Positions 30,354-39,448 of a DNA stretch of 64,000 bases are shown in pieces. Location: contig NZ_JAICYI010000001.1 in assembly GCF_025934275.1 (NCBI RefSeq), positions 103,416 through 167,415 of the forward strand, read 5' to 3'. The DNA comes from Phenylobacterium sp. GTDB taxonomy: Bacteria > Pseudomonadota > Alphaproteobacteria > Caulobacterales > Caulobacteraceae. Every line of letters starts with the position of its first letter. Position 1 is the stretch's first letter. Under the pieces are notes generated by a model. The model had not been told where the DNA came from. It saw nothing but the letters and a program-made list of their open reading frames with translations, and did no database searches. Position numbers and translations under genes: made by a program.

Positions 30354-31133
30354 CTGCCGCAACCGCTGAAGATCGCCGTGGCCGGCGCGCTGGGCCGCAT
30401 GGGCCGGACTGTCGCCGACATGGTCGGGGCCGATCCGGACCTGACGCTCGTCGCCCGCTTTGACCGGCCCGACGCAGCCGGCGACGGCCTGGTCAGCCAG
30501 GCAGAGGCGCTCGCCGCCTGCGACGTGGTCGTCGACTTCTCCACCGCCGCGGCCTCCGCCGACCTCGCGGCCGCCGCCGCCGCCCGCGGCGGGCCGGCGC
30601 TGGTGATCGGCTCGACCGGCTTCCGGGACGCCCAGCTCGCCGCCATCGCCCGGGCCGCGCAGAAGGTCGCCATCGTCAGCGCCGGCAACTTCGCCCTCGG
30701 CGTCAATGTGCTGTTGGGGCTGGTCCGCCAGGCCGCCGCGACCCTGCCGGCGGACTCGTTCGATATCGAGGTCCTGGAGGCGCATCATGCGCGCAAGATC
30801 GATGCGCCCTCCGGCACGGCGCTCATGCTGGGCGAAGCGGCCGCGGAGGGGCGCGGCGCCGATCTGCAGAAGGTCGCCAAACGCGGCCGCGACGGGATCA
30901 CTGGCGCGAGGCCCAGGGGCGAGATCGGCTTTGCGGCGATCCGCGGCGGCGGGCTCGTCGGCGAGCACGCGGTGATCTTCGCCGGCGAGGAGGAGATCCT
31001 CACGCTCGCCCACTCCGCCCGCGACCGCGGCCTCTTCGCCCGGGGCGCGCTCGCCGCCGCTCGCTGGGCGTCCAAACAGCCGCCCGGCCAGTATGACATG
31101 CAAGACGTCCTGGGCTTCTCCAAGAAGGCTTGA
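30354..31133 (+). CDS. dapB: 4-hydroxy-tetrahydrodipicolinate reductase
   Basis: DapB makes tetrahydrodipicolinate for lysine and the cell wall, using NAD(P)H. The NAD(P) motif reads [19 protein letters not shown], followed by [23 protein letters not shown], and the catalytic [18 protein letters not shown] (His pair and Lys). The first ATG/GTG/TTG in frame, GTG at 30378, falls inside the first beta-strand, so the true start must lie upstream. CTG at 30354 (residues [11 protein letters not shown]) has GGGGGAGG 5 nt upstream and gives 259 residues, a normal length; CTG at 30366 is another option. The ribosome binding site is part of the hairpin at 30301-30351. The amidase gene follows after 3 nt. 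Confidence 0.9.
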   Translation: MPQPLKIAVAGALGRMGRTVADMVGADPDLTLVARFDRPDAAGDGLVSQAEALAACDVVVDFSTAAASADLAAAAAARGGPALVIGSTGFRDAQLAAIARAAQKVAIVSAGNFALGVNVLLGLVRQAAATLPADSFDIEVLEAHHARKIDAPSGTALMLGEAAAEGRGADLQKVAKRGRDGITGARPRGEIGFAAIRGGGLVGEHAVIFAGEEEILTLAHSARDRGLFARGALAAARWASKQPPGQYDMQDVLGFSKKA

Positions 31134-31136
31134 GCC

Positions 31137-32591
31137 ATGGCCGACATCCTCGACCTCGACGCCACCGGCCAGCTTGCGGCGCTGGCTCAGAAGCGGGTCT
31201 CGGCCACCGAGCTCCTGAAGGCGGCGCTGGCCCGCCACGACCAGCTTCACGCCGGGCTCAACGCCGTGGTCATGGCCGATCCGGAGCGCGCGCTGGAGCG
31301 GGCCCGGGCGATCGACGACCTGCGCCTCAAGGGCGAGACGCAAGGTCCGCTCGCCGGGCTGCCGATGACCGTCAAGGACACCTTCGACGTGGTCGGGATG
31401 GCGGCCTCCTCAGGCCTCGAGATGCTGCGCCGCCGGCAGGCCGAGGACGCGACCTCGGTGGCCCACGCCAAGGCGGCGGGCGCGGTGATCTGGGGCAAGA
31501 CCAACACGCCCGTGATGGCCGGCGATTGGCAGACCTTCAACGCGCTCTATGGCGTGACCAACAATCCGTGGGACCCGTCGCGCACGCCCGGCGGCTCGTC
31601 CGGCGGGGCGGCCGCGGCGCTCGCCGCCCAGGTCACGTCGCTGGAGATCGGCTCCGACATCGGCGGCTCGCTGCGCGTGCCGGCGAACTTCTGCGGCGTC
31701 TTCTCGCACAAGCCGACCTGGGGGCTGGTTCCCCAGCACGGCCATGTGCCGCCCAAGCCCGGGTCCTGGGCCGAACGCGACCTCAACGTGGTGGGGCCGA
31801 TGGCCCGCTCCGCCCGCGACCTGCGGCTGCTGCTCTCGGTGCTCGCGAGCGGTTCGGTGGCCGCCAAGGCTGCGCCGGCCGAGCTCAAGAGCGCGCGCAT
31901 CGGGCTGTGGCTGGACGAGCCCTCGTTCCCGCTCGATCCCGAGGTGCGCGCCGTCCTCGAGCGGTTCGCGGGCGAACTCGCGGCCCAGGGCGCGGAGGTC
32001 ACGCCGATCCCCTGTCCCGTCGACGCCCGCGCGCTGCTTGGCGCCTACCAGCTGTTGCTGGGCGCCGTGCTGTCGGAGGACCTGCCGCCGGCGATGCTGC
32101 GGCGGATGGAGTTGATGCGCCCGTTCGCGCGGATGGCCATGAAGCGCGGCGCCCACCCGCTCTCCACCTCGGCCATGGCGCTCGCCTACACCGCCACCCA
32201 CCGCGAGTGGATGGAGGCCGACGCGGTGCGCTGCCGTCTGCGCCACGACATCGAGGGAAGCTTCGAGCGGGTCGACGCCATCCTCGCGCCGATCGCGCCG
32301 GTTGCGGCCTTCCCGCACGATCACCGGCCGTTCGAGAAGCGGAGCCTCAGGCTGACGACGGGCGCTGCGATCCCCTACACCTCCATGCTGTGCTGGATCT
32401 CGCTGGCCACCGCCCTGCACCTGCCGGCGACCGCGATTCCGACCGGCCGCACGCCTTCGGGCCTACCGGTCGGCGGCCAGCTGATCGGGCCGCGCGGCGG
32501 GGATTCGCGGACCATCGCGCTCGCCCAGGCGATCGACGAGGCGGTGGGCGGCTTCAGGGCGCCCCCACCGCCGGCCCTCGCCGCCGCCTAG
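31137..32591 (+). CDS. Amidase signature-family protein
   Basis: The 484-residue enzyme carries the Ser-cisSer-Lys triad: Lys80 in GLPMTVKDTFDV, cis-Ser154 in RTPGGSSGGAAA and nucleophile Ser178 in EIGSDIGGSLRVPA. It hydrolyses carboxamides; AS-family members act on many substrates (indoleacetamide, nicotinamide, malonamidate or peptides), and the substrate is not predictable here. It starts 3 nt after dapB, which suggests co-transcription but no obvious pathway link. It is not GatA, because the GatB/C genes are absent here and the tail is different. Confidence 0.92.
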   Translation: MADILDLDATGQLAALAQKRVSATELLKAALARHDQLHAGLNAVVMADPERALERARAIDDLRLKGETQGPLAGLPMTVKDTFDVVGMAASSGLEMLRRRQAEDATSVAHAKAAGAVIWGKTNTPVMAGDWQTFNALYGVTNNPWDPSRTPGGSSGGAAAALAAQVTSLEIGSDIGGSLRVPANFCGVFSHKPTWGLVPQHGHVPPKPGSWAERDLNVVGPMARSARDLRLLLSVLASGSVAAKAAPAELKSARIGLWLDEPSFPLDPEVRAVLERFAGELAAQGAEVTPIPCPVDARALLGAYQLLLGAVLSEDLPPAMLRRMELMRPFARMAMKRGAHPLSTSAMALAYTATHREWMEADAVRCRLRHDIEGSFERVDAILAPIAPVAAFPHDHRPFEKRSLRLTTGAAIPYTSMLCWISLATALHLPATAIPTGRTPSGLPVGGQLIGPRGGDSRTIALAQAIDEAVGGFRAPPPPALAAA

Positions 32592-32598
32592 CCCGCTC

Positions 32599-34008
32599 GT
32601 GCTGTTTGCGTCGCCAACCTTCCTGTTCTTCTTCCTGCCCGCCTGCCTCGCCGTCTACTTCGCGGTCCGCGGCATCCGCGCCAAGAACGCGGTCCTGATC
32701 GGCGCCTCGCTGGTCTTCTACGCCTGGGGCGAGCCGCGATTCGTGCCGCTGATCGCGGCGATGGCGCTGTTCAACTACGGCGCGGCCCTGGCGATCGATG
32801 CGCGCGAGGGCCCGGCGCGGCGGTGGGCGCTCGGCCTCGCGGCGGCGGCGAACCTCGCCGTGCTGGGAGTCTTCAAATACGCCGACTTCGTGGTCGGCAG
32901 CCTGGATCCGCTGCTCGCGCCCGCCGGCGTCGCACTCGAGCCGCCGCACATCCCGCTGCCGCTCGGCATATCGTTCTTCACCTTCCACTGCCTCTCGTAC
33001 CTGATCGACACCTTCCGGCGGCGCTTTCCGGCCAATCGGCGGCTCTCGGAGGTGGCGCTCTACATCGCGCTGTTCCCACAGCTGATCGCGGGGCCGATCG
33101 TCCGCTACAAGACCATCGCGCGGCGCCTGCGCGTCCGCCGCCACAGTCTCGGGCTCGTCTCGGCGGGCCTGCGGATCTTCGTCATCGGGCTGGCGCAGAA
33201 GCTGCTGCTCGCCGATCCGCTGGCGCCGCTCGCCAACGCCTGCTTCGACCGCACGGCCCGGCCCGACCTGCTCGAGGCCTGGGCCGGCACGCTCGCCTAC
33301 GCCCTGCAGATCTATTTCGACTTCGCCGGCTATTCGACCATGGCGATCGGGCTGGGCCTGGTGTTCGGCTTCCGCCTGCCGCGGAACTTCCGCACGCCCT
33401 ACGCCTCGCGCTCGATCACCGAGTTCTGGCGCCGCTGGCACATCAGCCTGTCGACCTGGTTCCGCGATTACCTCTACATCCCGCTGGGCGGCAACCGGAG
33501 CGGGGCGGCCGCCACCTACCGCAACCTGGTGGTGGTCTTCCTGCTCTGCGGGCTGTGGCACGGGGCGAGCTGGACCTTCGTGCTCTGGGGCGCCTGGCAC
33601 GGCCTCTTCCTGGTCCTGGAGCGGGCCGGCCTTGGGTCGATGCTGCGCCGGGCGCCGCCGCCCGCCGCCTGGGCCTACGCCCTGATCATCGTGGTCCTCG
33701 GATGGGTGCTGTTCCGGGCGCCGCACATGAGCCAGGCGGTGGAGGTCTGGCGCGGCCTCGTCGGGCTGAACGGGACCGGCGGCTTCGGTGCGACCATGGC
33801 GCTCGCCTTCCGCAAGCAGCAGCTCTGGGCGTTCGCGATCGGCGGCCTGCTTGCGGTCTTCGGCCTGCCGCGCCGGCGCCTCCCGCGCCTGCGGCTCGGG
33901 CCGGCGCTCGCCTGGGGAGACAACGCCGCGAGCCTCGTCCTGCTCGGCGCCTCCCTGTTGCGGATCGCCGCCGGCACCTACAGCCCGTTCCTCTACTTCC
34001 GGTTCTGA
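32599..34008 (+). CDS. MBOAT-family membrane O-acyltransferase (AlgI-like)
   Basis: The 469-residue protein has about ten membrane helices and the MBOAT hallmarks: an N-terminal LFASPTFLFFFLPACLAVYF, the arginine-rich RTPYASRSITEFWRRWHISL segment, and the catalytic histidine in LWHGASWTFVLWGAWHG. AlgI-type members pass acetyl groups across the inner membrane for polysaccharide O-acetylation. GTG start at 32599. It lies 8 nt from the SGNH-like gene that follows, which would carry out the periplasmic transfer step. No polysaccharide synthase is nearby, so the polymer is unknown. Confidence 0.93.
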   Translation: MLFASPTFLFFFLPACLAVYFAVRGIRAKNAVLIGASLVFYAWGEPRFVPLIAAMALFNYGAALAIDAREGPARRWALGLAAAANLAVLGVFKYADFVVGSLDPLLAPAGVALEPPHIPLPLGISFFTFHCLSYLIDTFRRRFPANRRLSEVALYIALFPQLIAGPIVRYKTIARRLRVRRHSLGLVSAGLRIFVIGLAQKLLLADPLAPLANACFDRTARPDLLEAWAGTLAYALQIYFDFAGYSTMAIGLGLVFGFRLPRNFRTPYASRSITEFWRRWHISLSTWFRDYLYIPLGGNRSGAAATYRNLVVVFLLCGLWHGASWTFVLWGAWHGLFLVLERAGLGSMLRRAPPPAAWAYALIIVVLGWVLFRAPHMSQAVEVWRGLVGLNGTGGFGATMALAFRKQQLWAFAIGGLLAVFGLPRRRLPRLRLGPALAWGDNAASLVLLGASLLRIAAGTYSPFLYFRF

Positions 34009-34016
34009 GCCGCGGG

Positions 34017-35210
34017 ATGGCGCTTCTCACCCGCCCTCGCCGCGGCCTGGCGCTGGCCTTGCTGGCCATGCTGCTGGTCCCGGTGGTCGCGATCCCGCTG
34101 CGACCGCTCAAGGCGATGTCGCCGGTCGAGAACCGCCTCCTCGCGCGCGCGCCGCCCCGCCCGCAGCGCCTCGCCGACTGGGCCAGGCTGCCGCGCCGGA
34201 TCGACGCCTACCTCGCCGACCACTTCGCCTTCCGTGACGGGATGATCGCCGCGAACAACCGCCTGTTCGGCCGCGCCGCCCGCGCCGCGGTCTCCGGTCA
34301 GGCCGATCTCGCGGCGGCCATCGCCGGCCACTCCGAAGCGGCCGACGCCGGTGCGACGGGCGAGCTCGCCGCCGCCGTCGAGGGCAAGGCCGGCCGCATG
34401 TTCCTGACCGAGGGTCTCCTGGAATCCACCGGCCGCGAGACCGATCGCCGGCGCGCCGCCGACTACGCGCAGTTCGTCTGCCAGGCCGTCAGGGCGCTCC
34501 GCGCGCGCGGCATCCGCCCGATCTTCGCCATCGCGCCGTCGCCGGCGGCGATCTATCCGGAATACGCGCCCGATTGGGCGCTGCCGCCGCTCTCGCCCAC
34601 CGAGTACGACCTCATTCTGCGCGGCGCGGCGGCCTGCGGCGCGCCGGGGATCGACCTGCGGCCGGCGCTCCGGGCGGCGAAGGCCGGAACCATCCTCTAC
34701 CGCTTCACGGACAGCCACTGGCGCGAGGTGGGCGCGCTTGCTGGCTTCAACGCACTGGTCGCGGCCGCCGGCCACCCGGAGTGGGTGCTTGATCCCAAGG
34801 GCGCGGCGTGGACGCCGGTGACGCGCACCGACGGCGATCTTCCGCGGCTCGCGGGGCTGCCCGCCCGCGCGGAACCGGATTACGACACCCGCTATGTCGT
34901 GCCGCCGGCGGACGCCTTGCGCGGCCCGATCAAGGTGCTGCCGACCAAGGAAGACACGCCGTTCGCCCTCGCGACGCCGCGCAAGGGCGCGAGCCTGCTG
35001 ATCATCGGCGACTCCTACACCGAGCACTACTTCCCGGGCTTCTTCCTGAACGCCGGCCTCGCCCGCGTCGGCTGGGTGCACGAGGAGGACTGCGGCTTCG
35101 ACTGGGGCGCGATCGGCGCCTTTTCGCCCGACTACGTCCTGATCATGCCGGTGGAGCGGCTGGCCCTGTGCCGCCCCCGCGGCGCCCGGCCGAAGGGGGT
35201 TCCCCGCTAA
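34017..35210 (+). CDS. AlgJ/AlgX-like SGNH acetyltransferase-fold protein
   Basis: The 397-residue protein is anchored by one N-terminal helix (ALALLAMLLVPVVAIPL), followed by ENRLLAR and a periplasmic SGNH-like domain: SPVENRLLARAPPRPQR, FRDGMIAANNRLFG, TDSHWREVGALAGFNALV (Asp-x-His) and LLIIGDSYTEHYFPGF (nucleophile Ser). These match AlgJ/AlgX. It likely works with the preceding MBOAT protein to O-acetylate an exported polysaccharide. The ATG at 34017 is 8 nt past the MBOAT stop. An MFS gene follows but with its own upstream region. Confidence 0.88.
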   Translation: MALLTRPRRGLALALLAMLLVPVVAIPLRPLKAMSPVENRLLARAPPRPQRLADWARLPRRIDAYLADHFAFRDGMIAANNRLFGRAARAAVSGQADLAAAIAGHSEAADAGATGELAAAVEGKAGRMFLTEGLLESTGRETDRRRAADYAQFVCQAVRALRARGIRPIFAIAPSPAAIYPEYAPDWALPPLSPTEYDLILRGAAACGAPGIDLRPALRAAKAGTILYRFTDSHWREVGALAGFNALVAAAGHPEWVLDPKGAAWTPVTRTDGDLPRLAGLPARAEPDYDTRYVVPPADALRGPIKVLPTKEDTPFALATPRKGASLLIIGDSYTEHYFPGFFLNAGLARVGWVHEEDCGFDWGAIGAFSPDYVLIMPVERLALCRPRGARPKGVPR

Positions 35211-35307
35211 GCGGGCGCCCCATTCCGGTTGGCCGAGGCGTTGACTCGCCCGCCTTCCGCAGAGCCTAGTTCGCCGGATCGGCTGGCGATCCGGGGGAAG
35301 ATCGGCG

Positions 35308-36666
35308 ATGTCCGTTTGGTCCAAGGCGGCCGCGGGGCAGGCGAGCCTCGCCGACGCCCCCGTGCTGAGACGCAGGCACATTGCGGCCGCCACGATCGGA
35401 AACGCGCTCGAGTTCTACGACTTCCTGACCTACGCCTTCTTCGCCATCCAGATCGGTCACGCGTTCTTCCCCTCGGGCAACGCCTACGCCAGCCTGATGC
35501 TGTCGCTCGCCACCTTCGGCGCCGGGTTTGTCACCCGCCCGTTGGGAGCCCTTGTGATCGGGGCCTACGCGGACCGCGTGGGGCGCAAGCCCGCGATGTT
35601 GCTGTGCTTCACCCTGATCGGGGCCGCCATCGTCGCCATGGCGCTGATTCCCCCCTATTCGGCGATCGGGATCGCCGCCCCGATCCTGGCGGTGGTGGCC
35701 CGCATGGCCCAGGGTTTCTCCCTCGGCGGCGAAATCGGCTCCAACACCGCCTTCCTGCTCGAAGCCTCCGTTCCCGGAAAGCGCGGCCTCACCGTCTCCT
35801 GGCAAGGCGCGAGCCAGGGCCTGGCCCTGGTCGCGGCGGGCTCGGTGGGGGTGATCCTCAGCGCCGCGATGCCCGCCAGCCTGCTCGACGCCTACGGTTG
35901 GCGCATCGCCTTCCTGCTGGGCGCCGCCACCCTGCCGTTCGGCTTGTGGCTCCGCTCCAGCCTGCCGGAGACGCTGCACAGGCCCGAGGCGTCGCTGCCG
36001 ACGCCTGCGGCCCGCTCGACGCGCATCGCCCAGGCGCGAAGGTCCTGGCGGGTCATCGTCCTGGGACTTGTGGTGCTCGCCGCCGGAACGATCAGTTCGT
36101 ACGTGTTCACCTACATGGCCACCTTTGCGCAGGACACGCTGCGCTTGCCGGCCCTCGTTGGGTTCGTGGCCGAGACCGGCGGCAACATCACAGGGATCGT
36201 CGCGGTGCTCTTCGGCGGCTGGCTCTCCGACCGCATCGGCCGCTGGCGAGTGAACGTCTGGGGCAATCTGGCTTATCTGGTGGCGATCCTGCCGACCTTC
36301 TGGTGGATCACCGAGGCTCGCTCTGCGTTTGCGCTGATCGCGGGCGTCACCGCGCTCGGCGGATTGTCTGGGCTGATATACGGATCCTTCTACGCCGGCT
36401 TGGCCGAGAGCCTGCCCAAGTCCATCCGCGGCAGCGGCTTCGGCACGGTCTATTCGGTTTCGATCGCCGCCTTCGGCGGAACCACGCAGCTGGTCGTCAC
36501 CTGGCTGATCCACGTGACCGGCAGCGCGCTGGCGCCAGCCTGGTACGTGCTCGCCGCGGCCTCGGTCGGTCAGGTCGCGCTGATGCTCATGGCCGAGAGC
36601 GCGCCGGCTCGCCTGGCGATGGGCCGCTCCCCCATTGCGGAGTCCCTGCCCGTGGTCGCCGGCTGA
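35308..36666 (+). CDS. MFS transporter, metabolite:H+ symporter type
   Basis: The 452-residue protein has twelve predicted helices with the MHS-subfamily signatures: TIGNALEFYDFLTYAFF in helix 1, YADRVGRKPAMLLC in loop 2-3 (G-x-x-x-D-R-x-G-R-K-P), ARMAQGFSLGGEIGSN in helix 4, and WLSDRIGRW in loop 8-9. These proteins import organic acids or osmolytes such as citrate, alpha-ketoglutarate, shikimate or proline; the substrate is not determinable. GGGGGAAG precedes the ATG. Upstream, TTGACT (35241-35246) and GCCTAG (35264-35269), 17 bp apart, form a weak promoter candidate. Confidence 0.88.
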   Translation: MSVWSKAAAGQASLADAPVLRRRHIAAATIGNALEFYDFLTYAFFAIQIGHAFFPSGNAYASLMLSLATFGAGFVTRPLGALVIGAYADRVGRKPAMLLCFTLIGAAIVAMALIPPYSAIGIAAPILAVVARMAQGFSLGGEIGSNTAFLLEASVPGKRGLTVSWQGASQGLALVAAGSVGVILSAAMPASLLDAYGWRIAFLLGAATLPFGLWLRSSLPETLHRPEASLPTPAARSTRIAQARRSWRVIVLGLVVLAAGTISSYVFTYMATFAQDTLRLPALVGFVAETGGNITGIVAVLFGGWLSDRIGRWRVNVWGNLAYLVAILPTFWWITEARSAFALIAGVTALGGLSGLIYGSFYAGLAESLPKSIRGSGFGTVYSVSIAAFGGTTQLVVTWLIHVTGSALAPAWYVLAAASVGQVALMLMAESAPARLAMGRSPIAESLPVVAG

Positions 36667-36727
36667 GGCCCAGATCCGTCTTCCGGCGTGACCACGTCCG
36701 CCGCGCCGCGACCCCTCGCGGCTGAGC

Positions 36728-38185
36728 CTAGCCCGCGCCGATCGGCTTCACCGGGACGTAGATGTGGCGGCCGTCGCGCTCGACCAGCAGCAGCACCTCG
36801 CCGCGGTGCTCGGCGCGCACCGCCTGCATGGCGGCGGCCACGTCGCCGCTCGAAGCGATGCGCCGGCCGTTGATCGACTGGATCACGTCGCCGGGGCGAA
36901 GGCCCTTGCGGGCGGCGTCGGAGGCCGGGTCCACCTGCTCGATGCGGGCTCCGCCGCCGGGATTGGGCGCGATCATAAGGCCGAGCGTGCCGGGGGCGGC
37001 GTGCGCGGCGCCGTCCGGCGCGGCCGCGTTCGCCAGCTCCGTCTCGGCCGGCCGCACGCCGGCGGTCACCGCCAGCGCCACGGGATGGCCGTCGCGCCGG
37101 ACCTGAAGCCGCAGCACCTGGCCCGGATGGATCACCGCGACCGAACGGGTGAGCCCGGCGGCGGACTCGATCGGCCGGCCGTCGACGCGCTCGATCAGGT
37201 CGCCCATCTTCAGCCCCGCGCGGTCGCTGGGCCCGCCGGGCGTGACCTCCGCCACCAGCGCGCCGTCGTGGGCCCGCACGCCCAGGCTCTGGGCGATCTC
37301 AGGGGTGACGTCCTGCACCGTCGCGCCGATGAAGCCGCGCACGACCCTGCCCTCGGAGATCAACTGCTTGACCACCCGGTCGGCGACGTCGGCCGGGATG
37401 TCGAAGCCGATGCCAACCGAGCCGCCGGAGGGGGTGAAAATCGCCGAGTTGACGCCCACCACACGGCCATAGACGTCGAAGGTCGGGCCGCCCGAGTTGC
37501 CGCGGTTGATCGGCGCGTCGATCTGCAGGTAGTCGACGTAGCTCGAGCCCGAGATGTTCGGCCGCTTCAGCGACGAGACGATCCCCGCCGTCGCCGTGCC
37601 GGAGAGGCCGAAGGGATTGCCCACCGCCACCACCCAATCGCCGACCCGGGGCCGCGCCCGGTCCTCGAAGTTCACGTACGGAAAGCCCCGGCCCTCCACC
37701 TTCACGACCGCGAGGTCCGTGGCCGGATCGCGGCCGATCACCCGGGCGGAGAGGGTGCGGTTGTCGGCCGTGCGCACGGTGATCTTCTGCGCGCCCTCGA
37801 CCACGTGGTTGTTGGTGACGATGTAGCCGTCCGGCGAGACGAAGAAGCCGGAGCCCGCGCCGTGGATCGGGCCGGGCCTGGGCATTTCGGGTAAGCCCGG
37901 CAGGCCGGGGAACATCCGCCGAAGCTCGCCCAGCGGGTCCTCGCCCTGGATCATCGCCGACTGCAGCGGCGCCTTCTGCTCGACCTCGATCGCCACCACC
38001 GCCGGGGCAACCCGCTGGATGATGTCGGCGAACGAGCCGGGGGCGACGCCCGCGGGCGGGGCCATGGGCGCGGGGTTCACCGCGTGCGCCCCTTCCTGGG
38101 CGACCGCCAGTTGCGATCCCGCGGTCGTGAGGACCGCGGCCAGAGCGCCGGCTGCGCCGGCATAAGCCAATTCCTTCCGTGTCAT
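36728..38185 (-). CDS. Periplasmic serine protease of the HtrA/DegP family
   Basis: This envelope quality-control protease has the trypsin-like domain with the triad His127 (IVTNNHVVEGA), Asp157 (PATDLAVVKV) and Ser231 (NRGNSGGPTFDV), followed by two PDZ domains (about residues 275-365 and 385-485). The N-terminus (TRKELAYAGAAGALAAVLTT) is a signal or anchor. The ATG at 38185 is preferred over upstream in-frame starts since the signal sequence begins there and a TTGCGT-17-TATATC promoter lies 57 nt upstream. Of the DegP/DegQ/DegS types the two PDZ domains favour DegP/DegQ. Length is 485 residues. Confidence 0.95.
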   Translation of the reverse strand: MTRKELAYAGAAGALAAVLTTAGSQLAVAQEGAHAVNPAPMAPPAGVAPGSFADIIQRVAPAVVAIEVEQKAPLQSAMIQGEDPLGELRRMFPGLPGLPEMPRPGPIHGAGSGFFVSPDGYIVTNNHVVEGAQKITVRTADNRTLSARVIGRDPATDLAVVKVEGRGFPYVNFEDRARPRVGDWVVAVGNPFGLSGTATAGIVSSLKRPNISGSSYVDYLQIDAPINRGNSGGPTFDVYGRVVGVNSAIFTPSGGSVGIGFDIPADVADRVVKQLISEGRVVRGFIGATVQDVTPEIAQSLGVRAHDGALVAEVTPGGPSDRAGLKMGDLIERVDGRPIESAAGLTRSVAVIHPGQVLRLQVRRDGHPVALAVTAGVRPAETELANAAAPDGAAHAAPGTLGLMIAPNPGGGARIEQVDPASDAARKGLRPGDVIQSINGRRIASSGDVAAAMQAVRAEHRGEVLLLVERDGRHIYVPVKPIGAG

Positions 38186-38241
38186 CTCTCTACCGTTGAT
38201 CTGCGGGCGTCTGCGCGGCGGCCCCAAAAGCATCGCGATAC

Positions 38242-38270
38242 GATATAGTTAGGGCCAGCGTTCGACGCAA
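38242..38270 (-). promoter_or_regulatory. Promoter of the HtrA gene
   Basis: On the minus strand, TTGCGT (38270-38265) and TATATC (38247-38242) are 17 bp apart, in a locally AT-rich stretch. The transcript would start about 50 nt before the ATG at 38185. A sigma-E type GAACTT element is not seen, so expression looks sigma-70 dependent. Confidence 0.55.
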
Positions 38271-38360
38271 ACGTGGCCGTAGATTGACCGCCGTCGTCGG
38301 ACAGCCCCGGCACAGGGTTCGCGCGTTAGGGGATCATCGCCACCCACCGGGGAGCCCGCC

Positions 38361-38996
38361 ATGCGGACCATCCATTTCCTGGCCGGCCTCGCCGGCCTCG
38401 CCGCCGCCGCGCCTGCGGCGCTCGCGCAGCCCTACGGCGCGCCGCCCGGACCCTATCGCAACCAATGTCGCGACATCCGCATGAACGGCCAGTTCCTGAG
38501 CGCCGTCTGCCAAGGCCCGCACGGCTCGGGGCCCTCGTCGATCAATGTGGCGAGCTGCTCGACGCCGATCTACGTCGATGCGGGCGGCGCGCTCTCCTGC
38601 ATCGGCCCGGGCGGCGGAGCTCCACCCAGGGTGGAGGCCAAGCCACCCGGCTTCTACACCGGGCCGGGCCCCGGCCCCGGCTATGCTGAAAGCCCGCGCC
38701 GCTATGAGCGCCGACGGGCCGAGGACCGCCGGGCCGCCCGCTGGTCGGCGGACATCTATCCAGGGCCGGGCTTCCGCGGCGCGCCGATCCGCGTCCAAGG
38801 CGCCACGCCCGATCTGGGCTATACGGGCCTCAACGACCGCGTCGGCTCGATCCGCCTGCCGCCCGGCTCCGGCCCCTGGCTGGTCTGCACCGACGCCGGC
38901 TACCGCGGCCGCTGCGTCACCGTCTCGCGCAGCCTCGGCGATGTCCGCGCCATCGGCATGCGGGGCGCCATCTCCTCCATGCGCCCCGCGGGCTAG
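38361..38996 (+). CDS. Secreted CVNH-domain and beta/gamma-crystallin-like protein
   Basis: The 211-residue product has a signal peptide (ending AAPAALAQP). Residues about 35-90 form a cyanovirin-like (CVNH) repeat: [20 protein letters not shown], then SSINVASC and ALSCIGPGG, with cysteines in the expected positions. After a Gly/Pro-rich spacer and an Arg-rich segment comes a beta/gamma-crystallin-like domain (about 128-208: [56 protein letters not shown]). It probably binds glycans and/or calcium outside the cell. GGGGAG precedes the ATG. Its stop interleaves with dut in CTAG at 38993-38996. Confidence 0.75.
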   Translation: MRTIHFLAGLAGLAAAAPAALAQPYGAPPGPYRNQCRDIRMNGQFLSAVCQGPHGSGPSSINVASCSTPIYVDAGGALSCIGPGGGAPPRVEAKPPGFYTGPGPGPGYAESPRRYERRRAEDRRAARWSADIYPGPGFRGAPIRVQGATPDLGYTGLNDRVGSIRLPPGSGPWLVCTDAGYRGRCVTVSRSLGDVRAIGMRGAISSMRPAG

Positions 38997-39448
38997 CCGC
39001 GGCCGGTCGAGCCGAAACCGCCGCCGCCGCGGACGGTCTCGCCCAGGCTCTCCACCTCGCGCCAGGCGGCCTGTACGACCGGGGCGATCACCAGCTGGGC
39101 GATGCGGTCGCCGCGCCGGATGGTGAAGTCTTCCTCGCCGAGGTTGATCAGGATCACCATCACCTCGCCGCGATAATCCGCGTCGATCGTGCCGGGCGTG
39201 TTGAGCTGGGTGATCCCGTGGCGCAGCGCCAGGCCGGAGCGCGGCCTCACCTGGCCCTCGAAGCCCTCCGGCAGGGCGATGGCGAGGCCGGTGGGCACGG
39301 CGATCCGCGAGCCGGGCCGCAGCACGATGGGCTCCGCCTCCGGCACCGCGGCCCGCAGGTCCATGCCGGCCGCATGCGCGGTCTCGTAGGCGGGCAGCGG
39401 CAGGTCCGGATTGTGCGCCAGCCGGCGCACCGGGATCGGCGGCGTCAC
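38993..39448 (-). CDS. dut: dUTP diphosphatase
   Basis: Dut removes dUTP and supplies dUMP for thymidylate synthesis. The 151-residue trimeric enzyme shows its five motifs in order: [55 protein letters not shown], and the C-terminal [15 protein letters not shown] start at 39448 overlaps the coaBC stop in GTGA, so translation is coupled; the coaBC-dut pair is widespread in alphaproteobacteria. The stop converges with the CVNH gene within four bases. Confidence 0.97.
   Translation of the reverse strand: MTPPIPVRRLAHNPDLPLPAYETAHAAGMDLRAAVPEAEPIVLRPGSRIAVPTGLAIALPEGFEGQVRPRSGLALRHGITQLNTPGTIDADYRGEVMVILINLGEEDFTIRRGDRIAQLVIAPVVQAAWREVESLGETVRGGGGFGSTGRG

Noticed and set aside
31137..32591. Calling the amidase GatA (glutamyl-tRNA amidotransferase subunit).
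   Set aside because: The triad is shared by the whole amidase signature family. GatC and GatB genes are absent and the sequence after residue 190 does not look like GatA.
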